From Streptomyces pactum (lineage in GTDB: Bacteria > Actinomycetota > Actinomycetes > Streptomycetales > Streptomycetaceae), in NCBI RefSeq assembly GCF_002005225.1, contig NZ_CP019724.1:5845501-5909500 (forward strand): DNA of 64,000 bases, in the 5' to 3' direction. Both the position numbers and the translations under genes were made by a program. Positions 11,970 through 20,241 of the stretch are shown here, in pieces; position 1 is the stretch's first letter; every line of letters starts with the position of its first letter. The notes under the pieces were generated by a model. The model did no database searches. It had not been told where the DNA came from and saw only the letters and a program-made list of their open reading frames with translations.

Positions 11970-12110
11970 TCAGCGGTCCACCGCCACCGCCGTGAACGTC
12001 GTCTCCGGCGTCTGCGGGCTGGTGAAGCGCGCGTTGACGAGGTAGAGGCGGTCGCCGAATCGGGCGGCGGTGGCGGGGACGTCGAAGCGGGGGCCGGCCG
12101 GGATCAGGCC
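11970..12110 (-). pseudogene. Remnant C-terminus of a beta-propeller (SMP-30/NHL-like) protein
   Basis: On the minus strand an open frame with no start ends at the TGA at 11970-11972. It reads GPRFDVPATAARFGDRLYLV followed by NARFTSPQTPETTFTAVAVD and a final Arg. This looks like the last ~45 residues of secreted superoxide-dismutase/SMP-30-like propeller proteins in actinobacteria (family match from memory). The neighbouring SDR stop at 12104 cuts into it, so I take it as a fragment left by a deletion or by insertion of the SDR/tetR pair. Confidence 0.45.
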
Positions 12111-12868
12111 GTCTGCCCGCCGTCCACCACCAGGTCGGTGCCCACCACCGACGCCGCGTCGTCCGACGCCAGGTACAGCACGGCCGCCGCGACCTCCGCC
12201 ACCGCCGACACCCGGCCGAGCGGCGTCTCACCGCGCATGCGCTCGGCCCGCTCCGCCTCCGTCTCGCCGGGCCGCAGGGACATGGAGGTCGCCGTGGCGC
12301 CCGGGCTGACGGCGTTGATGCGGACCCCGTCCGCGATGTGGTCCAGGGCGGCGCCCCGCGTGAGCACCGAGACGGCCGCCTTGGTGGCCGCGTAGGCCGT
12401 GGCGCCCGGGCTGCGCTTGTGGGCGCCGAAGGTGGAGGCGATGTTCACGATGGCGCCGCCGCCCGGCTGGGTGCGCATCTGGCGGACCTCCGCCCGGAGG
12501 GCGAGGAACACGCCGGTGACGTTGGTGTCGAGCTGCGTGTGCCAGTCCTCCTCGGGCAGATCGGCCACGGGGACGCCGCCGCGGAAGACGCCCGCGTTGT
12601 TGACGGCGACGTCGAGGGAGCCGAAGCGGTCCACGGCGGCGTCCACGACGGCCCGTACGCCGGCGGGGCGGGAGACGTCGGCGGTGACGGCCAGCGCCTT
12701 GCCGCCCGCCGCCTCGATCAGGGCCACCGTCTCGTCGAGCGGCTCACGCCCGCGCCCGGCGACGACGACGTGCGCGCCCTCGGCGGCCAGGGCCAGGGCG
12801 ACGGCCCGTCCGATGCCGGAGCCCGCGCCGGTGACGAGGGCGGTCCTGTCGGTGAAGCGGTTGGTCAT
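12104..12868 (-). CDS. Short-chain dehydrogenase/reductase, classical type
   Basis: 254 residues; ATG preceded by GGGGAG. TGAGSGIG (about residues 14-21) binds NAD(P), NNAG is intact, and YAATKAAV supplies catalytic Tyr and Lys. The C-terminus VVGTDLVVDGGQTA is that of FabG-like enzymes. It lies 86 bp downstream of a TetR gene on the same strand, with operator-like sequence between, so it is probably the regulator's target. Substrate unknown. Confidence 0.9.
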   Translation of the reverse strand: MTNRFTDRTALVTGAGSGIGRAVALALAAEGAHVVVAGRGREPLDETVALIEAAGGKALAVTADVSRPAGVRAVVDAAVDRFGSLDVAVNNAGVFRGGVPVADLPEEDWHTQLDTNVTGVFLALRAEVRQMRTQPGGGAIVNIASTFGAHKRSPGATAYAATKAAVSVLTRGAALDHIADGVRINAVSPGATATSMSLRPGETEAERAERMRGETPLGRVSAVAEVAAAVLYLASDDAASVVGTDLVVDGGQTA

Positions 12869-12879
12869 GATCTCCCCTG

Positions 12880-12911
12880 ATTCTTGACCGAAATTCTTGA
12901 CCGAACGGTTC
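12880..12911 (-). promoter_or_regulatory. Tandem 13-bp repeat and TetR-like operator
   Basis: ATTCTTGACCGAA occurs twice, back to back (12880-12892 and 12893-12905). The second copy runs into ACCG-AA-CGGT, a dyad typical of TetR-family operators. It sits immediately upstream of the SDR start and downstream of the tetR gene. Confidence 0.55.
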
Positions 12912-12954
12912 AGTATGAGGGCGGGCGAAAAGGTCTCGCCGCCCGTTGCGCGGA

Positions 12955-13539
12955 TCAGTCGAGCAGTGCCAGTGCCTGTTCCGCCGCGTCCCGCACCCGG
13001 GCCGGGTCCGCGGACGCCTTGCCGACCACCCGCAGCCCCTGGAGCAGTACCAGCAGCATGCGGGCGAGGGTCAGCGGGTCGCGGCCGGCGGGCAGTTCGC
13101 CCTGGGCGCGGGCCCGGACCAGTGCCGAGTGCAGCACGGTTTCGAGCTGGTCCCAGTTGCGCTCGACGCGCCGTGCGGCGACCTGGTCGTGCGGGGCCAG
13201 CTCGGCGGCGGTGTTGGTGACGAAACAGCCGCGTTCCCGCAGCTCCGCGGCGGTCGCCTCGGCGGCGTAGCGGCGCACCAGGGACCGTACGCCCGGCAGG
13301 GCAGGGCCCGGCCGGGCGAGTTCCTCCAGCAGTTCCGGGAGCAGGCCCTGCTCATAGCGCTCCAGGGCCTTCAGGTACAGCTCGCGCTTGTTGCCGAAGG
13401 TCGCGTAGATGCTGGCGCGCCCGATGCCCAGATGCCCGACGAGGTCGGACATCGACGTCGCCTCGTATCCGCGCCGCCAGAACAGCTCCAGGGCTGCCCG
13501 CAGCGCGGCGTCCGGATCGAACTCCTTGGTCCTGGCCAC
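12955..13539 (-). CDS. TetR family transcriptional regulator
   Basis: 194 residues from a GTG start. The N-terminal helix-turn-helix is clear (ALELFWRRGYEATSMSDLV, then GIGRASIYATFGNKRELYL). The C-terminal ligand domain with FVTNTAAELAPHD resembles the YcdC/TetR_C_16-type regulators that control reductases in response to electrophiles or quinones. It probably represses the adjacent SDR through the repeat at 12880-12911, and possibly itself. Confidence 0.9.
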   Translation of the reverse strand: MARTKEFDPDAALRAALELFWRRGYEATSMSDLVGHLGIGRASIYATFGNKRELYLKALERYEQGLLPELLEELARPGPALPGVRSLVRRYAAEATAAELRERGCFVTNTAAELAPHDQVAARRVERNWDQLETVLHSALVRARAQGELPAGRDPLTLARMLLVLLQGLRVVGKASADPARVRDAAEQALALLD

Positions 13540-13587
13540 GCGCCGCAGCCTAGACCTTTCTGGAACGATCAGTCAACGAAGGTGCGG

Positions 13588-13953
13588 TCAGGCGGCCTTC
13601 ACCTCGTACGTCTCCACCCGCACCGCCGCGTCGTCCAGGCACTCCCCGGTCGCCAGGTCGAAGCGCTGCTTGAGCAGCGGGGAGGCGACGAACGGGCGGC
13701 CCTGGTGGGTGCCGGTCAGGCCGCGGGAGAGGACGGCCGCTCCGGTGAACGGGTCCCGGTTGTCGATGGCGTACAGCTCGCCGCCCCGGTCACGGAACAG
13801 GGCCACCTGGCCGCCGTCCGGCAGCAGGGCCGCGACGCCGCGGCCCGGGAGCAGGGCGCCGAGGTCGCAGGCCGTGAACCAGTCGTCCGTCAACCGGAGC
13901 CGGACCTTGAGGCCGGTCGTCTCGGGTGCCAGAGACTCGGGTGCCAGGGTCAT
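13588..13953 (-). CDS. nirD: Nitrite reductase (NADH) small subunit
   Basis: 121 residues. A Rieske-fold domain of the NirD type: WFTACDLGALLPGRGVAALL, LYAIDNRDPFTGAAVLSRGL and the C-terminal ATGECLDD. As usual for NirD, the Cys/His iron-sulfur ligands of true Rieske proteins are absent. Its ATG overlaps the nirB stop by 4 bp (ATGA), indicating translational coupling and a complex with NirB. Confidence 0.95.
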   Translation of the reverse strand: MTLAPESLAPETTGLKVRLRLTDDWFTACDLGALLPGRGVAALLPDGGQVALFRDRGGELYAIDNRDPFTGAAVLSRGLTGTHQGRPFVASPLLKQRFDLATGECLDDAAVRVETYEVKAA

Positions 13954-16559
13954 CGCCGGGTGCTTCCTTCCAGGAGGTCTTCCTCGGTGCGCCGCAGGCC
14001 GATGGTCAGCAGCGGCAGGTCGGGCTTCATCTGGTCGCGCTCGGGCACGAAGCCCACGACCGGGTCGGGGGTGTCGGGCGCGTTCACGAAGGACACGAAC
14101 CGGGCCAGCTTCTCGGGGTCGTTGATGGTTTGCGCCCACTCGTCGCGGTAGTGCGAGACATGGGCGGACATCAGGGACTCCAGCTCGTCGCAGATGCCGA
14201 GCGAGTCGTGCACGACGACGTCCCGTACGTGGTCCAGGCCGCCGGGGACGCGCTCCAGCCAGGTGGAGGTGCGCTCGAGCTTGTCGGCGGTGCGGATGTA
14301 GAACATCAGGAACCGGTCGATCAGCCGGACCAGTTCGGCGTCGGAGAGGTCCTGCGCGAGCAGGTCCGCGTGGCGCGGGGTGGCGCCGCCGTTGCCGCCG
14401 ACGTAGAGGTTCCAGCCGTTGGACGTGGCGATCACGCCGAAGTCCTTGGACTGGGCCTCCGCGCACTCGCGGGCGCAGCCGGAAACGGCCGACTTCAGCT
14501 TGTGCGGGGACCTGAGCCCCCGGTAGCGCAGCTCCAGGTCGATCGCCATCCGCACGGAGTCCTGGACGCCGTAGCGGCACCAGGTCTGCCCCACACAGGA
14601 CTTCACCGTCCGCAGCGACTTCCCGTACGCGTGCCCGGACTCGAAGCCGGCGTCCACCAGCCGCGCCCAGATCACCGGCAACTGCTCGACGCGGGCGCCG
14701 AACATGTCGATGCGCTGGCCGCCGGTGATCTTCGTGTAGAGCCCGAAGTCGCGGGCGATCTCGCCGATGACGATCAGTTTCTCCGGGGCGATCTCGCCGC
14801 CGGGGATGCGCGGGACGACCGAGTACGAGCCGTTCTTCTGGAGGTTGGCCAGGAAGTGGTCGTTGGTGTCCTGGAGCGCGGCCTGCTCGCCCTCCAGGAC
14901 GTAGCCGCTCGCGCCGATCGCCGGGGCGAGGGAGGCGATGATCGAGCCGACCGCCGGCTTGCAGACCTCGCAGCCGTCACCGCCCCGCGCGCCCTCGCGG
15001 CCGTGCCGGTCGAGGAGGTCCCGGTAGGAGGTGATCCGCAGGGCGAGGACGATCTCGTACAGCTCCTCGCGGGTCTGGGCGAAGCAGCCGCACAGGCCCT
15101 TGTCGACCTCGACGCCGCTCGCCTCCAGCTCGGCGGTGACCAACTGGCCGAGCACCTTGACGCAGGAGCCGCAGCCGGTGCCGGCCTTGGTGCACTTCTT
15201 CACCTCGGGCACGGTCGTGCAGGAGTGCTCCGTCACCGCACCCCGGATGGTGCCCTTGGTGACGTTGTGGCAGGAGCAGATCACCGCGTCGTCGGGCAGC
15301 GCGGACGGGCCGAGCTGGGCCGGGGCCCCGGCGCCGGCGGGCAGCACGAGGGACTCGGGGGAGACGGGCGGGACCGAGCCGGTGAAGGCGCGCAGCGTGC
15401 CGTAGGCCTCCGCGTCGCCGACCAGGATCCCCCCGAGCAGCGTGCCGTCGCGGCCGACGACCAGCTTCTTGTACAGGCCCGCGCGGGAGTCGGAGTAGAC
15501 GACGTCCAGGCAGTCCTCGGCGGTGCCGTGCGCGTCGCCGAAGGACGCCACGTCCACGCCGAGCAGTTTGAGCTTGGTGGACAGGTCGGCGCCGGTGAAG
15601 GACGCCTCGTCGGCGGCGATCGTCGCGGCGGCCGTCTCGGCCTGCTCGTATCCGGGGGCCACCAGCCCGTACACCCGCCCGTCGGCCGCCAGCGCGCACT
15701 CGCCGATCGCGAACACGTGCTCGTCGGTGACCGTGCGGCACTGCTCGTCGACGCTGATGCCGCCGCGTTCGCCGACCGCCAGTCCGCAGTCGCGGGCCAA
15801 CTGGTCCCGGGGGCGGACACCGGCGCTGAACACCACCAGGTCGGTGGCGAGTTCGGAGCCGTCGGACAGCTTCATGCCGGTGACCGCGCCGTCCTCGCCG
15901 ACCACGATCTCCTGCGTGCCGACGCCCGTGTGGACGGACAGGCCCATGTCCTCGATGGTGCGCAGCAGCGCCGCGCCGCCGCCCTCGTCGACCTGGACCG
16001 GCATCAGCCGCGGCGCGAACTCCACGATGTGCGAGGTGAGTCCGAGGCCCTTGAGCGCGCCGGCCGCCTCCAGACCGAGGAGCCCGCCGCCGACCACGGC
16101 GCCGGTGGTGGCGTTCTTCGCGTACCCCTCGATCGCGAGGAGGTCCTCGATCGTCCGGTAGACGAAGCAGCCGTCGGCGTCCTTGCCGGGAACCGGCGGC
16201 ACGAAGGGGTACGAGCCGGTCGCCAGCACCAGCACGTCGTAGCCGACGACCAGCCCGGAGCGGGAGGTCACCCTGCGCGCGTCCCGGTCGACGCTCTCCG
16301 CCGGGTCGCCGACGCGCAGTTCGATGCCGTGCCGCTCGATGAAGGCCATGTCGGTCATCGACAGGTCCTCGGGCGTCTTCCCCGAGAAGTACGAGGTGAG
16401 CTGGACGCGGTCGTAGGCGGGGCGCGGTTCCTCGCACAGCACGACCACGCGGTGCGTGGCGGTCAGGCCGCGCTCGGCGAGCGCTTCGAGGAAGCGCTGG
16501 CCGACCATGCCGTGGCCGACGAGGACGATGGTGGGGGTGGGCCCCGGGGTGGCGGTCAT
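13950..16559 (-). CDS. nirB: Nitrite reductase (NADH) large subunit, assimilatory
   Basis: 869 residues, normal length. It reduces nitrite to ammonium with NAD(P)H in the cytoplasm. Order of domains: FAD/NAD-dependent oxidoreductase (GHGMVGQRFLEAL at the N-terminus, GGGLLGLEAAGAL for the second Rossmann fold); BFD-like [2Fe-2S] domain (ICSCHNVTKG at about 426 and CTKAGTGCGSC at about 460); ferredoxin-like half; and the siroheme/[4Fe-4S] domain with CVGQTWC at about 651 and SGCARECAEA at about 695. It overlaps the upstream flavoprotein by one base (TGATG), with GGAGG before its start. The three-gene nir operon lies behind a GlnR-like box. Confidence 0.97.
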   Translation of the reverse strand: MTATPGPTPTIVLVGHGMVGQRFLEALAERGLTATHRVVVLCEEPRPAYDRVQLTSYFSGKTPEDLSMTDMAFIERHGIELRVGDPAESVDRDARRVTSRSGLVVGYDVLVLATGSYPFVPPVPGKDADGCFVYRTIEDLLAIEGYAKNATTGAVVGGGLLGLEAAGALKGLGLTSHIVEFAPRLMPVQVDEGGGAALLRTIEDMGLSVHTGVGTQEIVVGEDGAVTGMKLSDGSELATDLVVFSAGVRPRDQLARDCGLAVGERGGISVDEQCRTVTDEHVFAIGECALAADGRVYGLVAPGYEQAETAAATIAADEASFTGADLSTKLKLLGVDVASFGDAHGTAEDCLDVVYSDSRAGLYKKLVVGRDGTLLGGILVGDAEAYGTLRAFTGSVPPVSPESLVLPAGAGAPAQLGPSALPDDAVICSCHNVTKGTIRGAVTEHSCTTVPEVKKCTKAGTGCGSCVKVLGQLVTAELEASGVEVDKGLCGCFAQTREELYEIVLALRITSYRDLLDRHGREGARGGDGCEVCKPAVGSIIASLAPAIGASGYVLEGEQAALQDTNDHFLANLQKNGSYSVVPRIPGGEIAPEKLIVIGEIARDFGLYTKITGGQRIDMFGARVEQLPVIWARLVDAGFESGHAYGKSLRTVKSCVGQTWCRYGVQDSVRMAIDLELRYRGLRSPHKLKSAVSGCARECAEAQSKDFGVIATSNGWNLYVGGNGGATPRHADLLAQDLSDAELVRLIDRFLMFYIRTADKLERTSTWLERVPGGLDHVRDVVVHDSLGICDELESLMSAHVSHYRDEWAQTINDPEKLARFVSFVNAPDTPDPVVGFVPERDQMKPDLPLLTIGLRRTEEDLLEGSTRR

Positions 16560-17794
16560 CAGGAGCCTCCGTCATGGGTGAGCAGGTGGAGCAGGGGGCC
16601 GCCGTCGGACGGGAGCGGCTCTGCTCCCTCCCAGGCGCGCGCGAGCGCGCCGACGGTGCCGAGTTCGCCGACCAGGACCCCGCCGACCAGCCGGTCGTCG
16701 CGGACGACGACCTTGCGGTAGGTGCCCCGGGTGGCGTCGGCGAGCTGCACGACGTCGTCGCCGGGGCGGGGGTCGGTCTCGCCGAACGCGGCCAGGTCGA
16801 AGGGGCTGTCGGGCCCGAAGGGGCTGCCGGGTCCGGTGAGGGTGAGCCGGGTCAGCGCGCGGGTGCCGGTGTAGCGGGCGGTGCCGCTCCCGGCGAGCAG
16901 CTCGGCCAGCGCGCCGGCCTGTTCGAGGGCGGGGGCGGCCAGCCCGTATACGCGTCCCGCGTGCTGGGCGCAGTCGCCGACGGCGCGGATGTGCGGGTCG
17001 GAGGTGCGCAGCTCGTCGTCGACGACCACGCCCTCGGCGACCTCCAGCCCCGCCGCCTGCGCGAGACCGACGCGCGGCCGGACCCCGCAGGCGAGGACGA
17101 CCAGGTCGGCCCCGAGGGCGTACCCGTCGGCCATCTCCACCGACCGCACGGCTCCGCCGACGCTGCGCACGTCCCGCACCCGGCACTCGGTGTGCACCTC
17201 GACGCCGAGGTCCTCCAGATGTCGCCGCACGAGCGCGGAGGCGGCCGGGTCGAGCTGGCGTTCCATGAGCCGCTCGGACTGCTGGGCGAGGACGACCTGG
17301 GCGCCGCGCACGGCGAGCGCGCGGGCGGCGGAGACCCCGAGCAGCCCGCCGCCGATGACGACGGCCCGCACCCCCGTCCGCAGCGCCTTGGACAGGCCCA
17401 GGCAGTCGTCCATCGTCCGGAACGCGTGCACGCCCTCGGGCAGTTCGCGATCCGGGGTGAACAGGCCGCGCAGGGGCGGCAGCACGGCGTTGGAGCCGGT
17501 GGCCAGGACCAGCGTGTCGTAGGCGATCAGGGAGCCGTCGGCGCACTCCACGGTCCGCCCGGCCCGGTCGATGCCGGTGACCCGGGCGCGGGTCAGCCCG
17601 GCCGGCGCGGGCAGGGCGATCACCTCGGGGCTGTACCGTCCGGCCAGCACCTCGGCGAGCAGCACCCGGTTGTACGGGCGGTGCTCCTCGTCGCCGACGA
17701 CCAGCGCGGGCGTGCCGAGCTCACCGAGCCGCCGGGCGAGCGTCACGCCCGCGAGTCCGGCGCCGATCACCACCACACGCGTATTCGAGGTCAT
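16559..17794 (-). CDS. NAD(P)/FAD-dependent oxidoreductase of the nir operon
   Basis: 411 residues. It has the N-terminal FAD motif VVVIGAGLAGVTLARRL, a middle NAD(P) motif GGGLLGVSAARALAVRG, and ATGS and GDCAQHAG flavin contacts. It resembles the N-terminal half of NirB and the NasB/NasC-type electron-transfer flavoproteins, but lacks the iron-sulfur and siroheme parts. As first gene of the operon it may pass electrons from NAD(P)H to nitrate or nitrite reductase (inference). The nitrate reductase gene, about 7 kb away, has no obvious dedicated reductase beside it, which supports that idea. Confidence 0.88.
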   Translation of the reverse strand: MTSNTRVVVIGAGLAGVTLARRLGELGTPALVVGDEEHRPYNRVLLAEVLAGRYSPEVIALPAPAGLTRARVTGIDRAGRTVECADGSLIAYDTLVLATGSNAVLPPLRGLFTPDRELPEGVHAFRTMDDCLGLSKALRTGVRAVVIGGGLLGVSAARALAVRGAQVVLAQQSERLMERQLDPAASALVRRHLEDLGVEVHTECRVRDVRSVGGAVRSVEMADGYALGADLVVLACGVRPRVGLAQAAGLEVAEGVVVDDELRTSDPHIRAVGDCAQHAGRVYGLAAPALEQAGALAELLAGSGTARYTGTRALTRLTLTGPGSPFGPDSPFDLAAFGETDPRPGDDVVQLADATRGTYRKVVVRDDRLVGGVLVGELGTVGALARAWEGAEPLPSDGGPLLHLLTHDGGS

Positions 17795-17817
17795 GGCACC
17801 GAGCGTGCGGTGCGGGT

Positions 17818-17855
17818 GTTACCCGGTGGCATCGCGTCTGTTTCCCGCGGGGAAC
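17818..17855 (-). promoter_or_regulatory. GlnR-like box upstream of the nir operon
   Basis: Read on the minus strand: GTTCC, 6 nt, GAAAC, 6 nt, GATGC, 6 nt, GTAAC, four 5-mers in exact 11-nt phase. The Streptomyces GlnR consensus alternates gTnAC and GaAAC half-sites at this spacing. GAAAC is perfect; the others differ by one or more bases. It lies 24-61 bp upstream of the first nir start codon, so nitrogen control by GlnR is likely. Confidence 0.7.
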
Positions 17856-18032
17856 GCTGCCCTCAGCGGGGGCGGGGGGTGGGTGTGAGGGCCGCGGGCG
17901 GGCGACGGGGCCCTGGTGGGCGAGCCGGTCGGCGCCGTCGGACGCCCGGGGCCGCCGGTGCCGGGCGGGGGAACCTCAGAAGTCCCTCAGCTCGATGGAC
18001 GGCACATCCATCCCGTCCTTAAGGTCGCGATC

Positions 18033-18815
18033 ATGCCCGACATATCGCTGACCACGGTCGTCCTGCTGTGCCTCGCGGCCCTCGCGGCCGGCTGGATCGA
18101 CGCCGTGGTCGGCGGCGGCGGGCTCCTGCTGCTGCCGGCGCTGCTGCTCGGGCTGCCCGCCGGGACGCCGGCCGCGCACGCGCTCGGCACCAACAAGGCG
18201 GTCGCCATCGTCGGCACCACGGGCGCTGCGGTGACATACGCCCGCAAGGCGCCCGTGGACGTGCGCACGGCCGTCCGCATCGGGCTCGCGGCGCTGGCCG
18301 GATCGTCGGGCGGGGCCTTCTTCGCGGCCGGGATGAGCACCGAGGTGCTCAAGCCGGTGATCATGGTGGTGCTGCTCGCGGTCGCGGCCTTCGTGATCCT
18401 GCGCCCCGGCTTCGGCACCGCCCCCGCCACCGGCCCGGCCACCCGCCGCCGGATCCTCGCCGCGATCGGCCTCGCGGGCCTCGGCATCGGCTTCTACGAC
18501 GGCCTCGTCGGCCCCGGCACCGGCACGTTCCTCGTGCTGGCGCTCACCGCCGTCCTCCACCTGGACCTGGTGACCGCCTCCGCCACCGCGAAGATCGTCA
18601 ACTGCTGCACCAACGCGGGCGCCCTCGCCACCTTCGCCTGGCAGGGCGCCGTGCTGTGGCAACTGGCCGCTCTGATGGCCGTCTTCAACCTCGCCGGGGG
18701 CATGTTCGGCGCGCACACGGCCCTGAAGAAGGGCAGCGGCTTCGTCCGGGTCGTGCTGCTTACGGTCGTCTTCGCGCTGGTGGCCAACCTGGCGTGGGAG
18801 CAGTGGGTGGCCTAG
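18033..18815 (+). CDS. TSUP family (TauE/SafE) membrane transporter
   Basis: 260 residues with about eight hydrophobic segments. The N-terminal helix AGWIDAVVGGGGLLLLPALL and the repeat-half motif GFYDGLVGPGTGTFLVLALT are typical of TSUP anion transporters and permeases. Being divergent from the nir operon it could share the intergenic control region, but its substrate (sulfite, sulfonate, nitrite or other) cannot be told. Its stop overlaps the stop of the next, convergent gene by 3 bp. Confidence 0.88.
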   Translation: MPDISLTTVVLLCLAALAAGWIDAVVGGGGLLLLPALLLGLPAGTPAAHALGTNKAVAIVGTTGAAVTYARKAPVDVRTAVRIGLAALAGSSGGAFFAAGMSTEVLKPVIMVVLLAVAAFVILRPGFGTAPATGPATRRRILAAIGLAGLGIGFYDGLVGPGTGTFLVLALTAVLHLDLVTASATAKIVNCCTNAGALATFAWQGAVLWQLAALMAVFNLAGGMFGAHTALKKGSGFVRVVLLTVVFALVANLAWEQWVA

Positions 18816-19744
18816 GCGCCCTCGCCCCGCCGCAGGTCCAGCAGTTCCACCATCCCGGTCGGGTCCTCCTGCCCGTGCCCCTCGGCGAGCCACCGCTCCA
18901 TCAGCTCCGTGTAGGGCGTCAGCAGCTCCGCGCTCACCCCCTGCTCCTCGGCCGTGCGCAGCAGCGTCGCGTTGCCCGCCACCTGCATGGCGAGGTTGGA
19001 GACGACGTTCTTGCCGTAGTCACCGCTCTCCAGTTGCTCGGCGGCCAGGTGGGCCGAGCCGGTCATCGCGCCGAGCCACGACACCAGCAGCGGCGCGAAG
19101 TCCTTGGGGGCGATGTCCTCGGGGCCGATCAGCGCGAAGGCGTGCGTGATGCCCGCGAACATGCCGCTCATCGCGCTCAGCAGCGCCACGTCGTGCAGCG
19201 CCGCGAACCCCGGGTCCTCGCCGACGTACCGGGTGCCGGCCGGGACGGCGAGGGTGTCGCGGTGCTCCTCGAAAGGGCCGGGGGAGCCGCTGTAGAAGAC
19301 GAAGCCGCCGGAGCCGGCGTCCCCGATCATCGGCGGTACGGCCATGATCCCGGCGTCCAGGAAACGGGCGCCGCGCGCCTCGGCCCAGGCGGCGCGGGCG
19401 CGGCCCTGGGCCGGCGTGCCGGTGGTGAGGTTCACCAGGTCCCGCCCGGTCAGGTCGGCTCCGTCGAGGGCCTCGCCGACCGTGGCGTCGTCGAGCAGGC
19501 AGACGATCACCAGGCGGCTCGCGGCCACCGCGTCGGCCGCGCTCGCGGCGACCGTCGCGCCGTCGGCGGCGAGGGCCTCGGCGCGGGCGGGGGTGCGGTT
19601 CCAGACGGTCACGGGGTGTCCGGCGGCGAGCCAGGCGCGGACCAGGGCGGTGCCCATGGCGCCGGCGCCGAGGACGGTGAGCGGAATACGGGGAGCGGAT
19701 GTCTTGTCGGTGATGGTGACGGTGTCGATGCTGGCGTCAGTCAT
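18812..19744 (-). CDS. NAD(P)-binding 6PGDH-superfamily protein, imine-reductase-like
   Basis: 310 residues from the ATG at 19744. LTVLGAGAMGTALVRAWL (about residues 22-39) is the NADP-binding start, followed by VWNRTPARAEAL with an Arg that would select NADPH. The C-terminal helical domain (YGKNVVSNLAMQVAGNATLL) matches the imine reductase/beta-hydroxyacid dehydrogenase-like group. It is divergent from a HxlR-type regulator gene with a dyad between them. A small-molecule imine or carbonyl substrate is likely but unidentified. Confidence 0.85.
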   Translation of the reverse strand: MTDASIDTVTITDKTSAPRIPLTVLGAGAMGTALVRAWLAAGHPVTVWNRTPARAEALAADGATVAASAADAVAASRLVIVCLLDDATVGEALDGADLTGRDLVNLTTGTPAQGRARAAWAEARGARFLDAGIMAVPPMIGDAGSGGFVFYSGSPGPFEEHRDTLAVPAGTRYVGEDPGFAALHDVALLSAMSGMFAGITHAFALIGPEDIAPKDFAPLLVSWLGAMTGSAHLAAEQLESGDYGKNVVSNLAMQVAGNATLLRTAEEQGVSAELLTPYTELMERWLAEGHGQEDPTGMVELLDLRRGEGA

Positions 19745-19773
19745 GGTGATCAGACTCCGCCGGGGGGAACCGC

Positions 19774-19797
19774 CACTCAAGTACGCACTTGGGAGTG
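19774..19797. promoter_or_regulatory. Dyad operator between reductase and HxlR gene
   Basis: CAAGT-ACGC-ACTTG (19778-19791) is a perfect 5-bp dyad nested inside CACTC...GAGTG (19774-19797). It lies 30-53 bp upstream of the reductase start and 55-78 bp upstream of the HxlR start. This is the arrangement expected for a divergent autoregulated pair. Confidence 0.55.
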
Positions 19798-19851
19798 GGT
19801 GGTTACCCCGGGGAAAGAGTCCAGGCAGCGGACGGGGACGGGGAGACGGGT

Positions 19852-20241
19852 ATGGGGACGGCACGGCGGCCGGGAGCGTACGTCTGCGGGATCGACGCGG
19901 CGATGGACGTGATCGGCGGCAAGTGGAAGGGGCTCATCCTGTGGGCGCTGAACGAGCGGCCGTACCGCTTCGGCGCCCTGCGCCGGGAACTGCCCGGCGT
20001 GACGGAGAAGGTGCTCACCGCGCAGCTCAGGGAGCTGGAGGCCGACGGCGTCGTCCACCGCGAGGAGTACGACGAGGTGCCGCCGCGCGTCGAGTACTCG
20101 CTGACCGCCCGGGGCGTCGCCCTCAACGAGGCGCTGGCGCCGCTCGGCGCGTGGGGCAGGGCGAACGTGCTGGACGTCTCACCGGCCGCCGGTCAGGTGC
20201 GCGAAGACGACCACGTTGCCCTGGTAGCCGGTACCGCGTGA
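19852..20241 (+). CDS. HxlR family winged-helix regulator
   Basis: 129 residues; ATG at 19852 after GGGAGA. CGIDAAMDVIGGKWKGLILW is the HxlR N-terminal signature with Cys at about residue 12, followed by RPYRFGALRRELPGVTEKVL in the recognition region. The single conserved Cys is the redox or electrophile sensor in several HxlR proteins. It is likely to control the divergent reductase. The last 63 bp overlap, tail to tail, the end of the sortase gene. Confidence 0.9.
   Translation: MGTARRPGAYVCGIDAAMDVIGGKWKGLILWALNERPYRFGALRRELPGVTEKVLTAQLRELEADGVVHREEYDEVPPRVEYSLTARGVALNEALAPLGAWGRANVLDVSPAAGQVREDDHVALVAGTA

Noticed and set aside
16559..17794. A split second copy of nirB (N-terminal half broken by a stop)
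   Set aside because: The protein ends cleanly after its flavoprotein domains, is of standard length for free-standing reductases and overlaps nirB by a deliberate-looking TGATG.
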